DNA from: Norana najaformis
Taxonomy: Eukaryota; Annelida; Clitellata; Crassiclitellata; Hormogastridae
Length of the DNA stretch: 64,000 bases
Direction of reading: 5' to 3'
NCBI GenBank assembly: GCA_964023275.1
Contig: OZ029929.1
Coordinates: forward strand, 5,743,935-5,807,934
Part shown: piece by piece, positions 53,126 to 64,000 of the stretch
How positions within the stretch are numbered: position 1 is the stretch's first letter
How the letters are laid out: each line of letters begins with the position of its first letter
Made by a program: the position numbers and the translations under genes
The notes under the pieces: generated by a model
What the model was told of the DNA's origin: nothing
What the model saw: the letters and a program-made list of their open reading frames with translations, nothing else
Databases searched by the model: none

Positions 53126-54228
53126 CGTAGATACTCGGCTACAAGTCGACCTCGCCTATAAGTCGACCCATAAATTTTCGACCTCGGAGAGGGTAAAAGT
53201 CTATGACCCGCGCATAAGTCGACCCCTAATTTTTCGACCTCAGAGAGGATAAGTCTATTTGTGTTTTTACATATAAATTTGGATATTCTGAAGTGCTTTT
53301 AAACGACCTGTTTCTAGATATAATTCTGAACATTTTACGGCGCTTTAAAACACCAAGCAGAGGCACCAAGTGAGACCTAAAGATAGGAACACGTGCTGCG
53401 CAAACACGTGCTCCGCCCAAAATACCCAATAAATATCTACCAACAATAAATTTATACTCGAATTACCTTTAAATTTATTAGTTCGTATAAGTTTTAAGTT
53501 AATTTTAACGGACTGCACTACAATTTTCGCCACTTACCATTATTTGCCGACTATGTTTCCACACTGAAAATCAAGGCGGAAGTTACGGTGCCATGACTCG
53601 AAATTTAAGAACAGATGTCAATCCACCAGGAATGACACACATATCTGTGTGTAAATGTTTGACCTTGGATTGATGATGGAAAAAGATGGTAGTATTGACC
53701 GTTTGGCCATTGTCTCTCGTGACCCGCCATCCGAGATAATTGGTATCCAGTATTCGAAAGCCACTTATCTTGAGCTGTACACACATAGCAGTGGTAATCT
53801 TTCCAGATTGTCGTGCTCAAACACACTTGACAGCAAGATATTTTGAACAAATGGAGGTGTCTTTGCAGTCTCCACATCTGTCTCACAAGATACCCTTGAA
53901 CACTGTACATCTGTCACATCAGATGATCCTGGCAGCATAACAGCAATTTCGCATCCACCACCCTAGTTTCAGCAACAAGAAGCACATCTTTAGGTGTCAC
54001 ATGAGATGCAGAAGTACCATATGAAGAAAGATCAGCAGCTGAGACAGCTTCACTAGTAGAGCAAGAAGTCGGGGTATTTTCATTCAGATCATCAGATGTC
54101 AAGATATCTTCACTAGAATGACAAGACGTCTGATTATCTTCACTCATATGACATGATGAGACGTCCTCACTGATATGGTAAGATGCTGATATATCTTCAC
54201 TTGTAAAATGACATGCTGCTTGGGTCCA
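53126..54228. repeat. 1.1-kb duplicated segment, copy 1
   Basis: Starts ACCGTAGATACTCGGCTACAAGTCGACC and matches 59,061-61,081 apart from small indels and the LINE inserted there. It includes an exon-like stretch (53,655-53,793) and a minus-strand frame with short repeats. The start motif with repeated AAGTCGACC resembles a widespread repeat family, so the whole unit may be a transposable element. Confidence 0.8.
53655..53793 (+). pseudogene. Exon-like relative of 63,627-63,761 (copy 1)
   Basis: The frame M-M-E-K-D-G-S-I-D-R-L-A-I-V-S-R-D, then I-Q-Y-S-K-A-T-Y-L-E-L-Y-T-H-S-S-G aligns along its length with the exon at 63.6 kb and keeps the donor AGTG|GTAATCTTTC. No acceptor AG is visible at the matching 5' border. 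Open in frame. Confidence 0.6.
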
Positions 54229-54300
54229 AGTAATTACTGTTATTGGTAGTTGGATAGAAGCATCAGGCTGTAGGCCACAGTAATGGTGTTCCACTGCCAA
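53914..54300 (-). CDS. Short-repeat ORF, unidentified (copy 1)
   Basis: A 128-codon frame with about five imperfect 10-13 residue repeats (S-E-D-I-S-A-S-Y-H-I / S-E-D-V-S-S-C-H-M / S-E-D-N-Q-T-S-C-H-S / S-E-D-I-L-T-S-D-D). The duplicate at 60,778 differs by a 3-base deletion that keeps the frame. It may be a coding exon or a minisatellite that happens to stay open; no domain recognised. Confidence 0.3.
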   Translation of the reverse strand: MAVEHHYCGLQPDASIQLPITVITWTQAACHFTSEDISASYHISEDVSSCHMSEDNQTSCHSSEDILTSDDLNENTPTSCSTSEAVSAADLSSYGTSASHVTPKDVLLVAETRVVDAKLLLCCQDHLM

Positions 54301-55140
54301 ACAATTTGTCTCTATTTATCTGCGAGCTTTCACACTAATTCAACACCAACTCAACAAGGGCACTAGCAACAACAACAAAAAAGCTCAAACAATAAACAAA
54401 CGACCACAAAACTTGGTTTTACTATATGACTTGTAAAATTTGGTGATTTTGTACAACTTTTTGTGCACTTTCTGATTCAGTAAATCATTCTGAATTGAAA
54501 CAAATAGTTTCCCACTAATATGGGTGTGAAATGGGCCAAAAAATCAGTCGCTAGTTTAAAACTGCAATATTCATGGCATTGTAGCGGTGAATACTACAAA
54601 AACTATTGCAAATATTTTACATTTCTGTTATCTGCATATAGTTCACTCTCTGTGTGACAAATCTTAGCCGTTTTACTCTATGTCTTCATGGTAAAATGAA
54701 GCGTCGAAGTTGGTCTGACCCATAAACTACCTCGTCTTTGGCTGCAGGTATGGGCATGTGGGACAATAGATAGAACAATGCACTTGACTTAATGTTGTAG
54801 TGCTTGAACAGACCTTTCCAATGATATATGGTTTGTTTGGCGCATCTCAGTCCCTCACGTGATTCTAAGTGGTCGAAATAATTATATTTGAACACTCGCG
54901 AATGACATATTGCAGTACTTTATATAAATTGTCTTATTATTATTATTATTATTATTATTATTGTACTTTAATATTAATTACCCTACATTAAATGTAGTTA
55001 TACCTAGTGTGACCTACAAGTGATAGATAATAAATATTTAGCTATCTTAACTGCCGGTAAATAATTTTGTCTTTATTTGTGTTAGATGTTAAGTACGAAT
55101 AAAGCAGTAGTTTAGCTAATGTTCAATGTGTATGTTGTTT
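54240..55140. other. No gene seen
   Basis: Contains 'GTACTTTATATAAATTGTC' followed by (ATT)n at 54,935-54,961, a LINE/SINE-like tail. The first BCL11-like exon begins at 55,143. Confidence 0.4.
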
Positions 55141-55142
55141 AG

Positions 55143-55585
55143 AGCCAGACCTCCTGACGTGTGGCGGTTGTCGGAGAGTCTTCAAGTTGAGTGAGATTGT
55201 TGTATTCATTGAACACAAGGCCACCGTCTGCCACCAGTCAAGTGCTCAACCAGATCATGCTCCACTGGAACACGGTCGTGCTTCATCGGAGTTTGGTCAT
55301 ATTCCGTCGAGTGCGATCGTACCATCTCTGACAGCAGTGAAACACCTATAACCGCAAATCCATCTGATTGTGCATTTGGTCTCTTGGATGGAGCTGAAAC
55401 AAAGTGGAAAAATGCTGCATCAGATGCTCTTGTTGAACAACTGCATCAGGACATTAATACAAGGCAAGGGGTGATGGAATCAGAAGGTTCGGGGGAGGAA
55501 GATCGGGCTGATGGTGGCTTTCCAACATCACCAAACCAGGAGGAGGCAGTGAACTGTGAAAACCCAGTTGGCAAAGGATTATCTG
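55143..55585 (+). pseudogene. BCL11-like exon 2 with a frameshift
   Basis: After GTTGTTTAG the frame reads P-D-L-L-T-C-G-G-C-R-R-V-F-K-L-S-E-I, then V-F-I-E-H-K-A-T-V-C. This is the amino-terminal CCHC finger of BCL11 proteins, zinc-finger repressors acting in neural and blood cell fate (D-L-L-T-C-G-x-C...F-I-E-H-K-x-x-x-C); BCL11A also has an exon border just before it. The original frame ends at TAA 55,349-55,351. The downstream half is open in another frame, with an acidic S-G-E-E-D-R-A-D and a donor TCTG|GTATGA that enters exon 3 in the correct phase 1. A base has therefore been lost or gained between about 55,240 and 55,345. Introns are kept, so it is not a processed copy. Confidence 0.75.
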
Positions 55586-56265
55586 GTATGATTGAAGCGA
55601 TATGGTCTTGTTTTGTTTGTGGTTTTTTATGTTATCAGTTTGGGTGGTGAGTTTTCTGTATGTAGAGACGTTTTGCAAGTGTCCGTTCACAATACAATAC
55701 CTTGCGTTTTGTTAAGGCTGCCTGTGTTAAATTAGAGGACTCGTTTGGAACTGTGATGTTTTAATAACCTGGTGTTAGAATTCAAGACAAATAAATTTAC
55801 AGACAGAAATCTAAGGAAAGTAAGGTTATGTGATAATATTGTTTGTTACAGTGTATGAAACAATCTAAGGTAGGTAACGTAATGGTTTGTTATAATTATT
55901 ACAGAGTAGTTTAGGGTCATTTAAGAATCGCTGATTGCAGACAGATGGAAAAAGGAAAAATGAAATCGTGGTAAAGTAGGAGAATTTGGCTGTTGAGGAG
56001 TATGAATTGCAGGGTTTCTGACTTGGATGAAAAGACGATTGAGTTAATTAATTAATTAGTTAAGTTAATAAAGTTAATTAATTATGTTACAACATTTTGG
56101 AAAAGGCTTCTTAAGTTTGTGCTTTTAGCCTTTGATCAGTCATTGCTTTGTGCATTAAGATTGGGAGCACTTTTTCTTGAAGTGCCGCCAGTTTAATTCT
56201 CAGTTACATATGGTTAAATTTAGTTAGAAATTACGAGACATACCTTTTTTATTGCTGTTTCCTAG

Positions 56266-58277
<2,012 letters not shown>

Positions 58278-58279
58278 GA

Positions 58280-58590
58280 GATTGTACGCAAACTGAATGC
58301 CACGAAACTTTGCTGCAGGAAATTGTGTGAAAAGGTTTTCTACGAATGTCCCAAGAAGTTTCGTATGAAATGAACCGCATTAAACTTTGTTGCAAAGGAT
58401 TGTTCAAAAGGTTGTGCAAAAAAAATAAATGAAACTCTGGCTCAAAGTGCATCGGATGAACTGCAAGAAGAATTAATCCCGTAGAAGCAGTGGCTGTTTA
58501 CATAACAAACATGATAATCTGTCTCATAGTTTATTAGTGCTTCATTGTGCCTCCTGTCAAACGATTGTGCCTTAGGTTTGGGACTATTTT
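58280..58590. other. No gene seen; 3' flank of the BCL11-like copy
   Basis: May include its 3' untranslated region (AAAATAAATGAAAC near 58,420), not proven. Confidence 0.35.
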
Positions 58591-58594
58591 GATG

Positions 58595-58800
58595 CACAAT
58601 AGTCTTTATATCATTGAGTTCAAATATGTTTGTGTATAGATCAAATTTATTTTTACCAAGGCATTAAAGGGGCAGTATATTCAAAACCCAAACTGGAGTA
58701 AAACCATTCAAGTGTAATTTATGTAAGAAAGCATTTGACATCAGTGTGCTTTGGACCACTGTATAAGAATAATCCACTCTGGAGAAAAACAATGTAAGTT
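58595..58800 (+). pseudogene. C2H2 zinc-finger relic, duplicate of 50.9-51.1 kb
   Basis: The non-coding start 'TAGTCTTTATATCATTGAGTTCAAATATG' and the finger F-K-C-N-L-C-K-K-A-F match 50,922-51,120. A one-base loss after GCATTTG breaks the frame. Confidence 0.75.
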
Positions 58801-59426
58801 TTGCTAAAGAAGGCTCAAGCTGAATAAAGAACAAGTTTAATTTCACCATAAAATTCATCGAAATGAAGCAACAAACATGCGAAAATTGATTACAATGCAG
58901 ATGTGCTTGTAAGATAATATGTATACATTGACTTTTAAGCAAAAATAAGCCCATATTTACGAATCTTTAATCCTTTAAGACTTTAAGCCTATTTAATCCT
59001 TTAAGAGTATATAAATGTGCTAAAACAAGAACTGTATACACAACATAAGCTTACCACAAGTACCGTAGATACTCGGCTATAAGTCGACCTCGCCTAAAAG
59101 TCGACCCATAAATTTTCGACCTCGGAGAGGATAAGTCTATTTGTGTTTTCACATATAAATTTGGATATTTTGAAGTGCTTTTAAACGACGTGTTTCTAGA
59201 TATAATTCTGAACATTTTACGGCGCTTTAAAACACCAAGCAGAGGCACCAAGTGAGACCTAAAGATAGGAACACGTGCTTCGCAAACACGTGCTCCGCCC
59301 AAAATACCCAATAAATATCTACCAACAATAAATTTATACTCGAATTACCCTTAAATTTATTAATTCGTATAAGTTTTAAGTTAATTTTAACGGACTGCAC
59401 TACAATTTTCGCCACTTACCATTATT

Positions 59427-59457
<31 letters not shown>

Positions 59458-60413
59458 ATTGACAACCAAAAAATAATTAACAAATACAATTATAGTCTGT
59501 CACATACAGTGGTGCCAATGGGCTGACCTAAAAGGAACAAACAGTTCCGCTATTAAGGTCACCTATTTACATCATGGATTACAAAAAGGTGACAGTATAA
59601 TACTGAGTAAAACAATTAATAATCTAAAAAATAAAGTAATTATTATAATCAATGTCATTGCATAAACCTAAACAAAACAAAAAACACTTAACTAAGCACC
59701 AAAAATACTTAACTACGTGCATTGAGTATATGAGATTTTAGATTTGTTTTAAACTGGTATAATGTTGGCAAGCTAGTAAGAACAGTTGGCAGAGAATTCC
59801 AGAATGACGGTCCACAAATTATAATACTAAACAGCCTATTAGTAGTGTGAACAGAATGTTTATGATACATATGAGATGATCGTGTATAGTGACCATACAT
59901 ATCTGAATTCATACAAAAGTATTGGTAGAAGTCCACAGGTAATAGATTATTTTATAGTTTAAACATAAATAAACCTATTTGCAATTTATTAATACAATCA
60001 AAAGGTGATATTCCTTGACTATGAAAGGACAATCGAGTGCTGGTTCTGAAGGGTAGATTAAATATAATTCTGATGATGCATTTCTGTAGGGTTCTAAGAT
60101 TAGACAGGCGAGTATGATATGTGGAAGCCCAAACAATGTTGCAATACGAGATATATGGATATATTAAGGAGTAATATAGGTTCAATAATATATTTTGGGG
60201 TAATTTTTGGCGGATACGAGAGATAATACCAATATTTTTTGATATTTTTTTAGATATGATATTTATGTGTTCTTTCCAAGTCAAATGTTCGTCAATGTGA
60301 ACTCCTAGAAATTGTGTGGATGACACCTGATTTATATTTACATTATCCATTTTTATACTGAGATTACATTTAGGTATAATTTTTCTCTGTGAGCTAAATA
60401 ATATGAAATTCGT
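59427..60413 (-). mobile_element. 5'-truncated LINE with RT C-terminal half
   Basis: The minus strand encodes 132 codons (60,350-59,952), a stop TAA, and 75 more codons in the same frame (to 59,709). Motifs: F-L-G-V-H-I-D-E-H-L-T-W-K-E-H, S-L-I-Y-P-Y-I-S-Y-C-N-I-V-W, L-Q-K-C-I-I-R-I-I-F, and the end F-W-N-S-L-P. This is the thumb and carboxy-terminal part of a jockey/CR1-group reverse transcriptase. The 3' end is a (TC)n run (GA on the plus strand, 59,427-59,452). The target reads ACCATTATT|TGCCGAC in copy 1; TTATT is repeated at both ends. Confidence 0.85.
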
Positions 60414-60524
60414 TTATTTGCCGACTATGTTTCCACACTGAAAATCAAGGCGGAAGTTACGGTGCCATGACTCGAAATTTAAGAACAGATGTTAATCCAC
60501 CAGGAATGACACACAGATGTGTAA

Positions 60525-60657
60525 ATGTTTGACCTTGGATTGATGATGGAAAAAGATGGTAGTATTGACCGTTTGGCCATTGTCTCTCGTGACCAGCCGA
60601 TAATTGGTATCCAGTATTCGAAAGCCACTTATCTTGAGCTGTACACACATAGCAGTG
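60525..60657 (+). pseudogene. Exon-like relative of 63,627-63,761 (copy 2)
   Basis: Same as 53,655-53,793 but two codons shorter (an in-frame 6-base loss) and still open, with the donor AGTG|GTAATC. Confidence 0.6.
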
Positions 60658-60777
60658 GTAATCTTTCCAGATTGTCGTGCTCAAACACACTTGACAGCAA
60701 GATATTTTGAACAAATGGAGGTGTCTTTGCAGTCTCCACATCTGTCTCACAAGATACCCTTGAACACTGTACATCTG

Positions 60778-61135
60778 TCACATCAGATGATCCTGGCAGC
60801 ATAACAGCAATTTCGCATCCACCATCCTAGTTTCAGCAACAAGAAGCACATCTTTAGGTGTCGCATGAGATGCAGAAGTACCACATGAAGCAAGATCAGC
60901 AGCTGAGACAGCTTCACTAGTAGAGCAAGAAGTTGGGGTATTTTCATTCAGATCATCAGATGTCAAGATATCTTCACTAGAATGACAAGACGTCTGATTA
61001 TCTTCACTCATATGACATGAGACGTCCTCACTGATATGGTAAGATGCTGATATATCTTCACTTGTAAAATGACATGCTGCTAAATCTTCATTTATAAGGC
61101 TAGGTGCTGAGATAGTGTCATCAACAAGATGATGT
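60778..61135 (-). CDS. Short-repeat ORF, unidentified (copy 2)
   Basis: Paralogue of 53,914-54,300. From the internal Met at 61,011 it has 77 codons; upstream the frame is open to about 61,135 and adds N-E-D-L-A-A-C-H-F-T-S-E-D, one more repeat. It then runs into a LINE fragment, so no natural start is seen. Confidence 0.3.
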
Positions 61136-61159
61136 ACCCAAGGGAAGAGTTATCCAATG

Positions 61160-61235
61160 CTTACTGGTCGGTGGAGTAAGATATTGTGATCTATGGTGTC
61201 GAAGGCTGCAGAGATATCAAGGAGACAGAGACCCG
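61160..61235 (-). mobile_element. LINE fragment with RT motif A
   Basis: The minus strand reads L-L-D-I-S-A-A-F-D-T-I-D-H-N-I-L-L, the classic motif A of CR1/L2/jockey reverse transcriptases with its catalytic Asp. Only about 25 codons are recognisable. Confidence 0.7.
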
Positions 61236-61239
61236 TTTA

Positions 61240-62110
61240 ATAAGCCGATATAAGCCCACGCAGACCCGTGCCTACTGTCAATGTGTTTTTCTAGCTGACG
61301 GGCACACTTGTATCAATCAACTTCAAAACCTCCAATAATGTCAACCTATGTGTTCAGTGAATAAGAAATAATGTCTTTGAAAAAAAGTATAATTTTGGTA
61401 CTTGCATTCTGCCTATACCGACTATTCGGTTTTTTTGGTTTTCCGTATTTTTCAGTTTTCTGAACAGTGACTTCCGTGTTGGTTGATGTTTCACTGACTA
61501 TTAATTAATCTTCAAAATATTATTAGCCAGTGTTTATTGTAGATCTGCCTTGCCGTTCCGAGGATCAAATGCATTTAGTGAGTACTGCACAGCATTTAAT
61601 ATTTTGATAAGAAAGTTTGTAATAAGTTTGGAACATTGTTCTGGCTTGGAGTAGGCCCTATTGTAATCTTTTCATTGAACAATCCTTCTGAACAATTAAC
61701 TTGAGCTCTTCCTCCCACAAGCTCAAGAAACATTCTGAGATTATCTTAAGACGCACCTTTAAATGGTCATGTTGCAACACAGTTGTGATGTTTCTAAAAT
61801 GCGCAATAAAAGTGCTTAGCATTCGGATACTTTTACCGTAGTCCATTTGCCAATATATTTCTGCATTTGAGAAGGGGCTCTGATGGCATCTTCCAGGTAA
61901 AAGTGTAATGACTATAACGATACCAAGGTCTCTAATAATTCTGTGCGCTATTTTATGCAATTAAAGTAGCATTTTGCTGCGATTTACGAATAACAGGATA
62001 AACTTTGAAGAACTACCATGTGTGCTTTGATGTCTCTAAACATTTCTAAGTGAAGTCTTGAACAAGTGTTTGTAAAATGACCATTCATAGCAATATTTTG
62101 TCATAATTTC
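61240..62110. other. No gene seen; intron or 5' flank of the 62.1-kb exon
   Basis: A 100-codon minus-strand frame (61,658-61,960) has no domain I can name. Confidence 0.35.
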
Positions 62111-62112
62111 AG

Positions 62113-62208
62113 CCATCCGACTGAATGAGGATAAGCTCGTTAAGGTAGAGACAACTGGGCGCATCATCGTGGAGAGCTGTAGTCTACAGTCTGTGGACGA
62201 CGGCCAAG
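62113..62208 (+). CDS. Exon of an unidentified gene (a)
   Basis: Acceptor CATAATTTCAG, donor CAAG|GTACGC, 96 nt, phase 1 to 1. Contains L-N-E-D-K-L-V-K-V-E-T-T-G-R-I-I-V-E-S-C and ends D-D-G-Q. The next exon at 63,627 enters in phase 1, giving a continuous frame. I do not recognise the protein; the short strand-like segments suggest a beta-rich fold. Confidence 0.65.
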
Positions 62209-62449
62209 GTACGCCTACATACTGGTATTTAAACTACCATTTCGAACACTCCCAAGTGTTTTAAATAAAAAATACTAGACCATTTGTACTTTTACATAAA
62301 TTTTTTACACTTCAAGTATCTTGACCAAAGGAACGCTACAGAATTCCAACTAAGGATCATCTGCCAAGGTATCGATAACTGTTGAGTCCCACGAAAGGCA
62401 GCTTCTTTTCCCCAAAGGAATAAGGGTTTTGCCACCGGGCGCCTCCCAT

Positions 62450-63060
62450 CGGACCTTACAAGTCCAACTGACTCTTGATGACGGGAAACCAGTTTTTTGA
62501 GGGTTCCGCAAATGATGTCGTCAAAGAGCCCATGTCTTTCCTTCGACCAGGGTCAAAGTAGCTTGATAATCCGTGTGAGCCATTCTCTATATCTAATGCA
62601 CATGTTAACACCGAGTCAAAAATCAATTGCCATTCGAACTGAGCCTGAGCCTTGGGCAACAGGCACTGTTTGGCTAGATCAGAGGCCAGTCGCCTGAATG
62701 CTGTGAGGCAACTGACCTAACCGCGCTTGCTGATGATTTTATGTTATTAAGGATTGATAGTTTTCCAGAATCCTCTGAATTCAGAGGCGATCCCAAGCAG
62801 GCTGTTTGTGCGCCAGGGTTGCTTGTATGTTGTGTCTGATTCAGAGAACTAGACATTTAGGACAGATAACAAAGTCGAACCTGCCGGCACATTACACCTC
62901 CAGGTCGCAACATGTGGCTGAAGCCAAAGTGCCAGCACGTAAACGCAACACATCCCAAGGCCGCCGTTTATAATTGGGACAGAGACTTGCTTCCAACTGC
63001 ATTGTCGAGTGCCAAGTTGAGGAGTGTTGACCAGGCTGTTGCGCATTAACTGGTCATTCT
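62450..63060 (-). mobile_element. Possible non-LTR RT relic
   Basis: The minus strand has fragments Q-V-S-V-P-I-I-N-G-G-L-G-M (63,000-62,960) and Q-F-E-W-Q-L-I-F-D-S-V-L, resembling the 'Q-A-S-L-P-x-x-x-G-G-L-G-I' block and the stretch before the endonuclease in the element family at 24.1-25.3 kb. Frames are broken. Weak assignment; it sits in the intron of the unidentified gene. Confidence 0.35.
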
Positions 63061-63094
63061 AGATCATAACTGAGTTACTGAAACACGTAGGCAT

Positions 63095-63210
63095 ACTTGT
63101 AGAGCTGTACCGAATATTCCTATTCGATTGGCTTCGGACCGAATTGTGCTCAGGATAGTTTATTTGTATTTGGCCGAATAGTTGTTTTAAATCCGAATAC
63201 GAATAGTAGG
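63095..63210. repeat. Small dispersed repeat
   Basis: 'GTAGAGCTGTACCGAATATTCCTATTCGATTGG' and, further on, an inverse-like 'CCGAATACGAATAG'. This looks like a terminal-inverted-repeat MITE, but ends and target duplication were not settled. Confidence 0.35.
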
Positions 63211-63626
63211 CCTATAAGAGCTACGTACGCGTCCCGATCGTGGCTTATTTCAGGGATTAACGGTCCATGCACGGGGAGCTTAAATGGCGTGGCACCCATT
63301 CAAACAAACAGCGGTGGTGAAGGTGGTCCATCTCTGTACAATGTTTTGTTCATCAGCACTGCACCCTTTTCATCTCTGATTGCTGCCATCTTTGTTAATA
63401 GGCCTATTGCTGATCATGTTGTATACACTCTCTTTTTTGCATTCTCTGTAATATTTTTATATATTTATCTAAACTCTCTCTTAAGCGTCCGGTTTGGTGA
63501 CCGTGAGGTGCATAGGTCTTTAAGTTCTTCGATTTTTTAAAAGTTCAACATTCAACGATACTATAAGATTGCCGCTCGTTGGATCGGGTAAGTGTGGCGT
63601 ACTTGAAACTCACCCATAATTTTTAG

Positions 63627-63761
63627 GACCGGTATGGTTGCTTATGGAGAAAGATGACAATATCAGTCGCTTGGCCGTCGTCTCGCCTGACCAGCCTACA
63701 GCGAGACTAGGATACCAGTACGCAAAACCGACACACTTGGAGTTGTACACCTATGGCAGTG
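63627..63761 (+). CDS. Exon of an unidentified gene (b)
   Basis: Acceptor CATAATTTTTAG, donor CAGTG|GTAATC, 135 nt, phase 1 to 1. The frame has V-W-L-L-M-E-K-D-D-N-I-S-R-L-A-V-V-S, P-D-Q-P-T-A-R-L-G-Y-Q-Y, and T-H-L-E-L-Y-T-Y-G-S-G. Relatives lie at 53.65 and 60.52 kb. It joins exon (a) in phase. The downstream exon is outside the window or not recognised. Confidence 0.65.
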
Positions 63762-64000
63762 GTAATCTTTCTTACATATTACAGGGTATTTTGAATTTTC
63801 GATTGGATCAAAACCTGGATTTGCCTAATTTCTATCACAGCTGCCAGATCAGCTTTTAATATACATTCGTCACTTATTAGTAATAGCATTGATTTATAAA
63901 TGGACAGTAGACTAACTCTTTCAGTCATATTGTAATATTTAAAATCTCTAAACAATCAAGCCACTGTTCAACAAGTAGTTAACGAAATCGAGAAATCATA

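Larger units (their letters stand above)
59061..61081. repeat. Duplicated segment, copy 2 (with LINE inserted)
   Basis: Matches 53,126-54,228. Differences include losses of 6 bases (exon-like part) and 3 bases (minus-strand frame), both preserving frame, and the LINE at 59,427-60,413. Confidence 0.85.

Overview
The window is a repeat-dense stretch of animal nuclear DNA, most likely from a marine invertebrate; I cannot name the species. The evidence is genes broken into short exons with GT/AG junctions (pieces resembling BCL11, PRAS40/Lobe and a TNF ligand), tRNA-derived SINEs, LINE tails ending in the TATAAAGCGCC-type motif, two Ty3/Gypsy LTR retrotransposons, GA/CT microsatellites and many minisatellites. 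There is no operon-like organisation; most long open frames are transposon genes or read through simple repeats.

Layout. 1-2.7 kb: four copies of a 0.8-1 kb dispersed unit, one carrying a LINE tail. 4.1-6.7 kb: a degenerate minisatellite. 7-19.9 kb: a tandem segmental duplication. Each copy holds a long inverted repeat (foldback-like element) with a CT/GA core. Copy 1 has two LINE tails. Copy 2 has a complete 4,561-bp Mag/Steamer-type LTR retrotransposon with 179-bp LTRs, a 5-bp target duplication and one gag-pol frame broken by two stop codons. 20-23.7 kb: candidate minus-strand exons of an unidentified gene. 24.1-25.3 kb: an internally deleted non-LTR element with a restriction-like endonuclease. 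25.66-26.8 kb: two plus-strand pieces resembling a TNF homology domain.

31.5-48.1 kb (minus): seven or more exons of a PRAS40/Lobe-like gene. One intron holds an 8.7-kb Ty3/Gypsy element (34,311-43,014) whose 759-bp LTRs look identical although its reverse transcriptase and RNase H have lost catalytic residues and its integrase is truncated. 48.7-50.7 kb: two satellite arrays, one interrupted by a LINE. 50.7-61.1 kb: zinc-finger relics, a decayed BCL11-like gene, and a duplication whose second copy received another LINE. 62.1-63.8 kb (plus): two phase-compatible exons of an unrecognised gene, with exon-like relatives at 53.7 and 60.5 kb.

Duplicated DNA supplies unfilled target sites for four insertions, so part of the insertion history can be read directly. 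Gene identities rest on motif recognition only; no database search was run.
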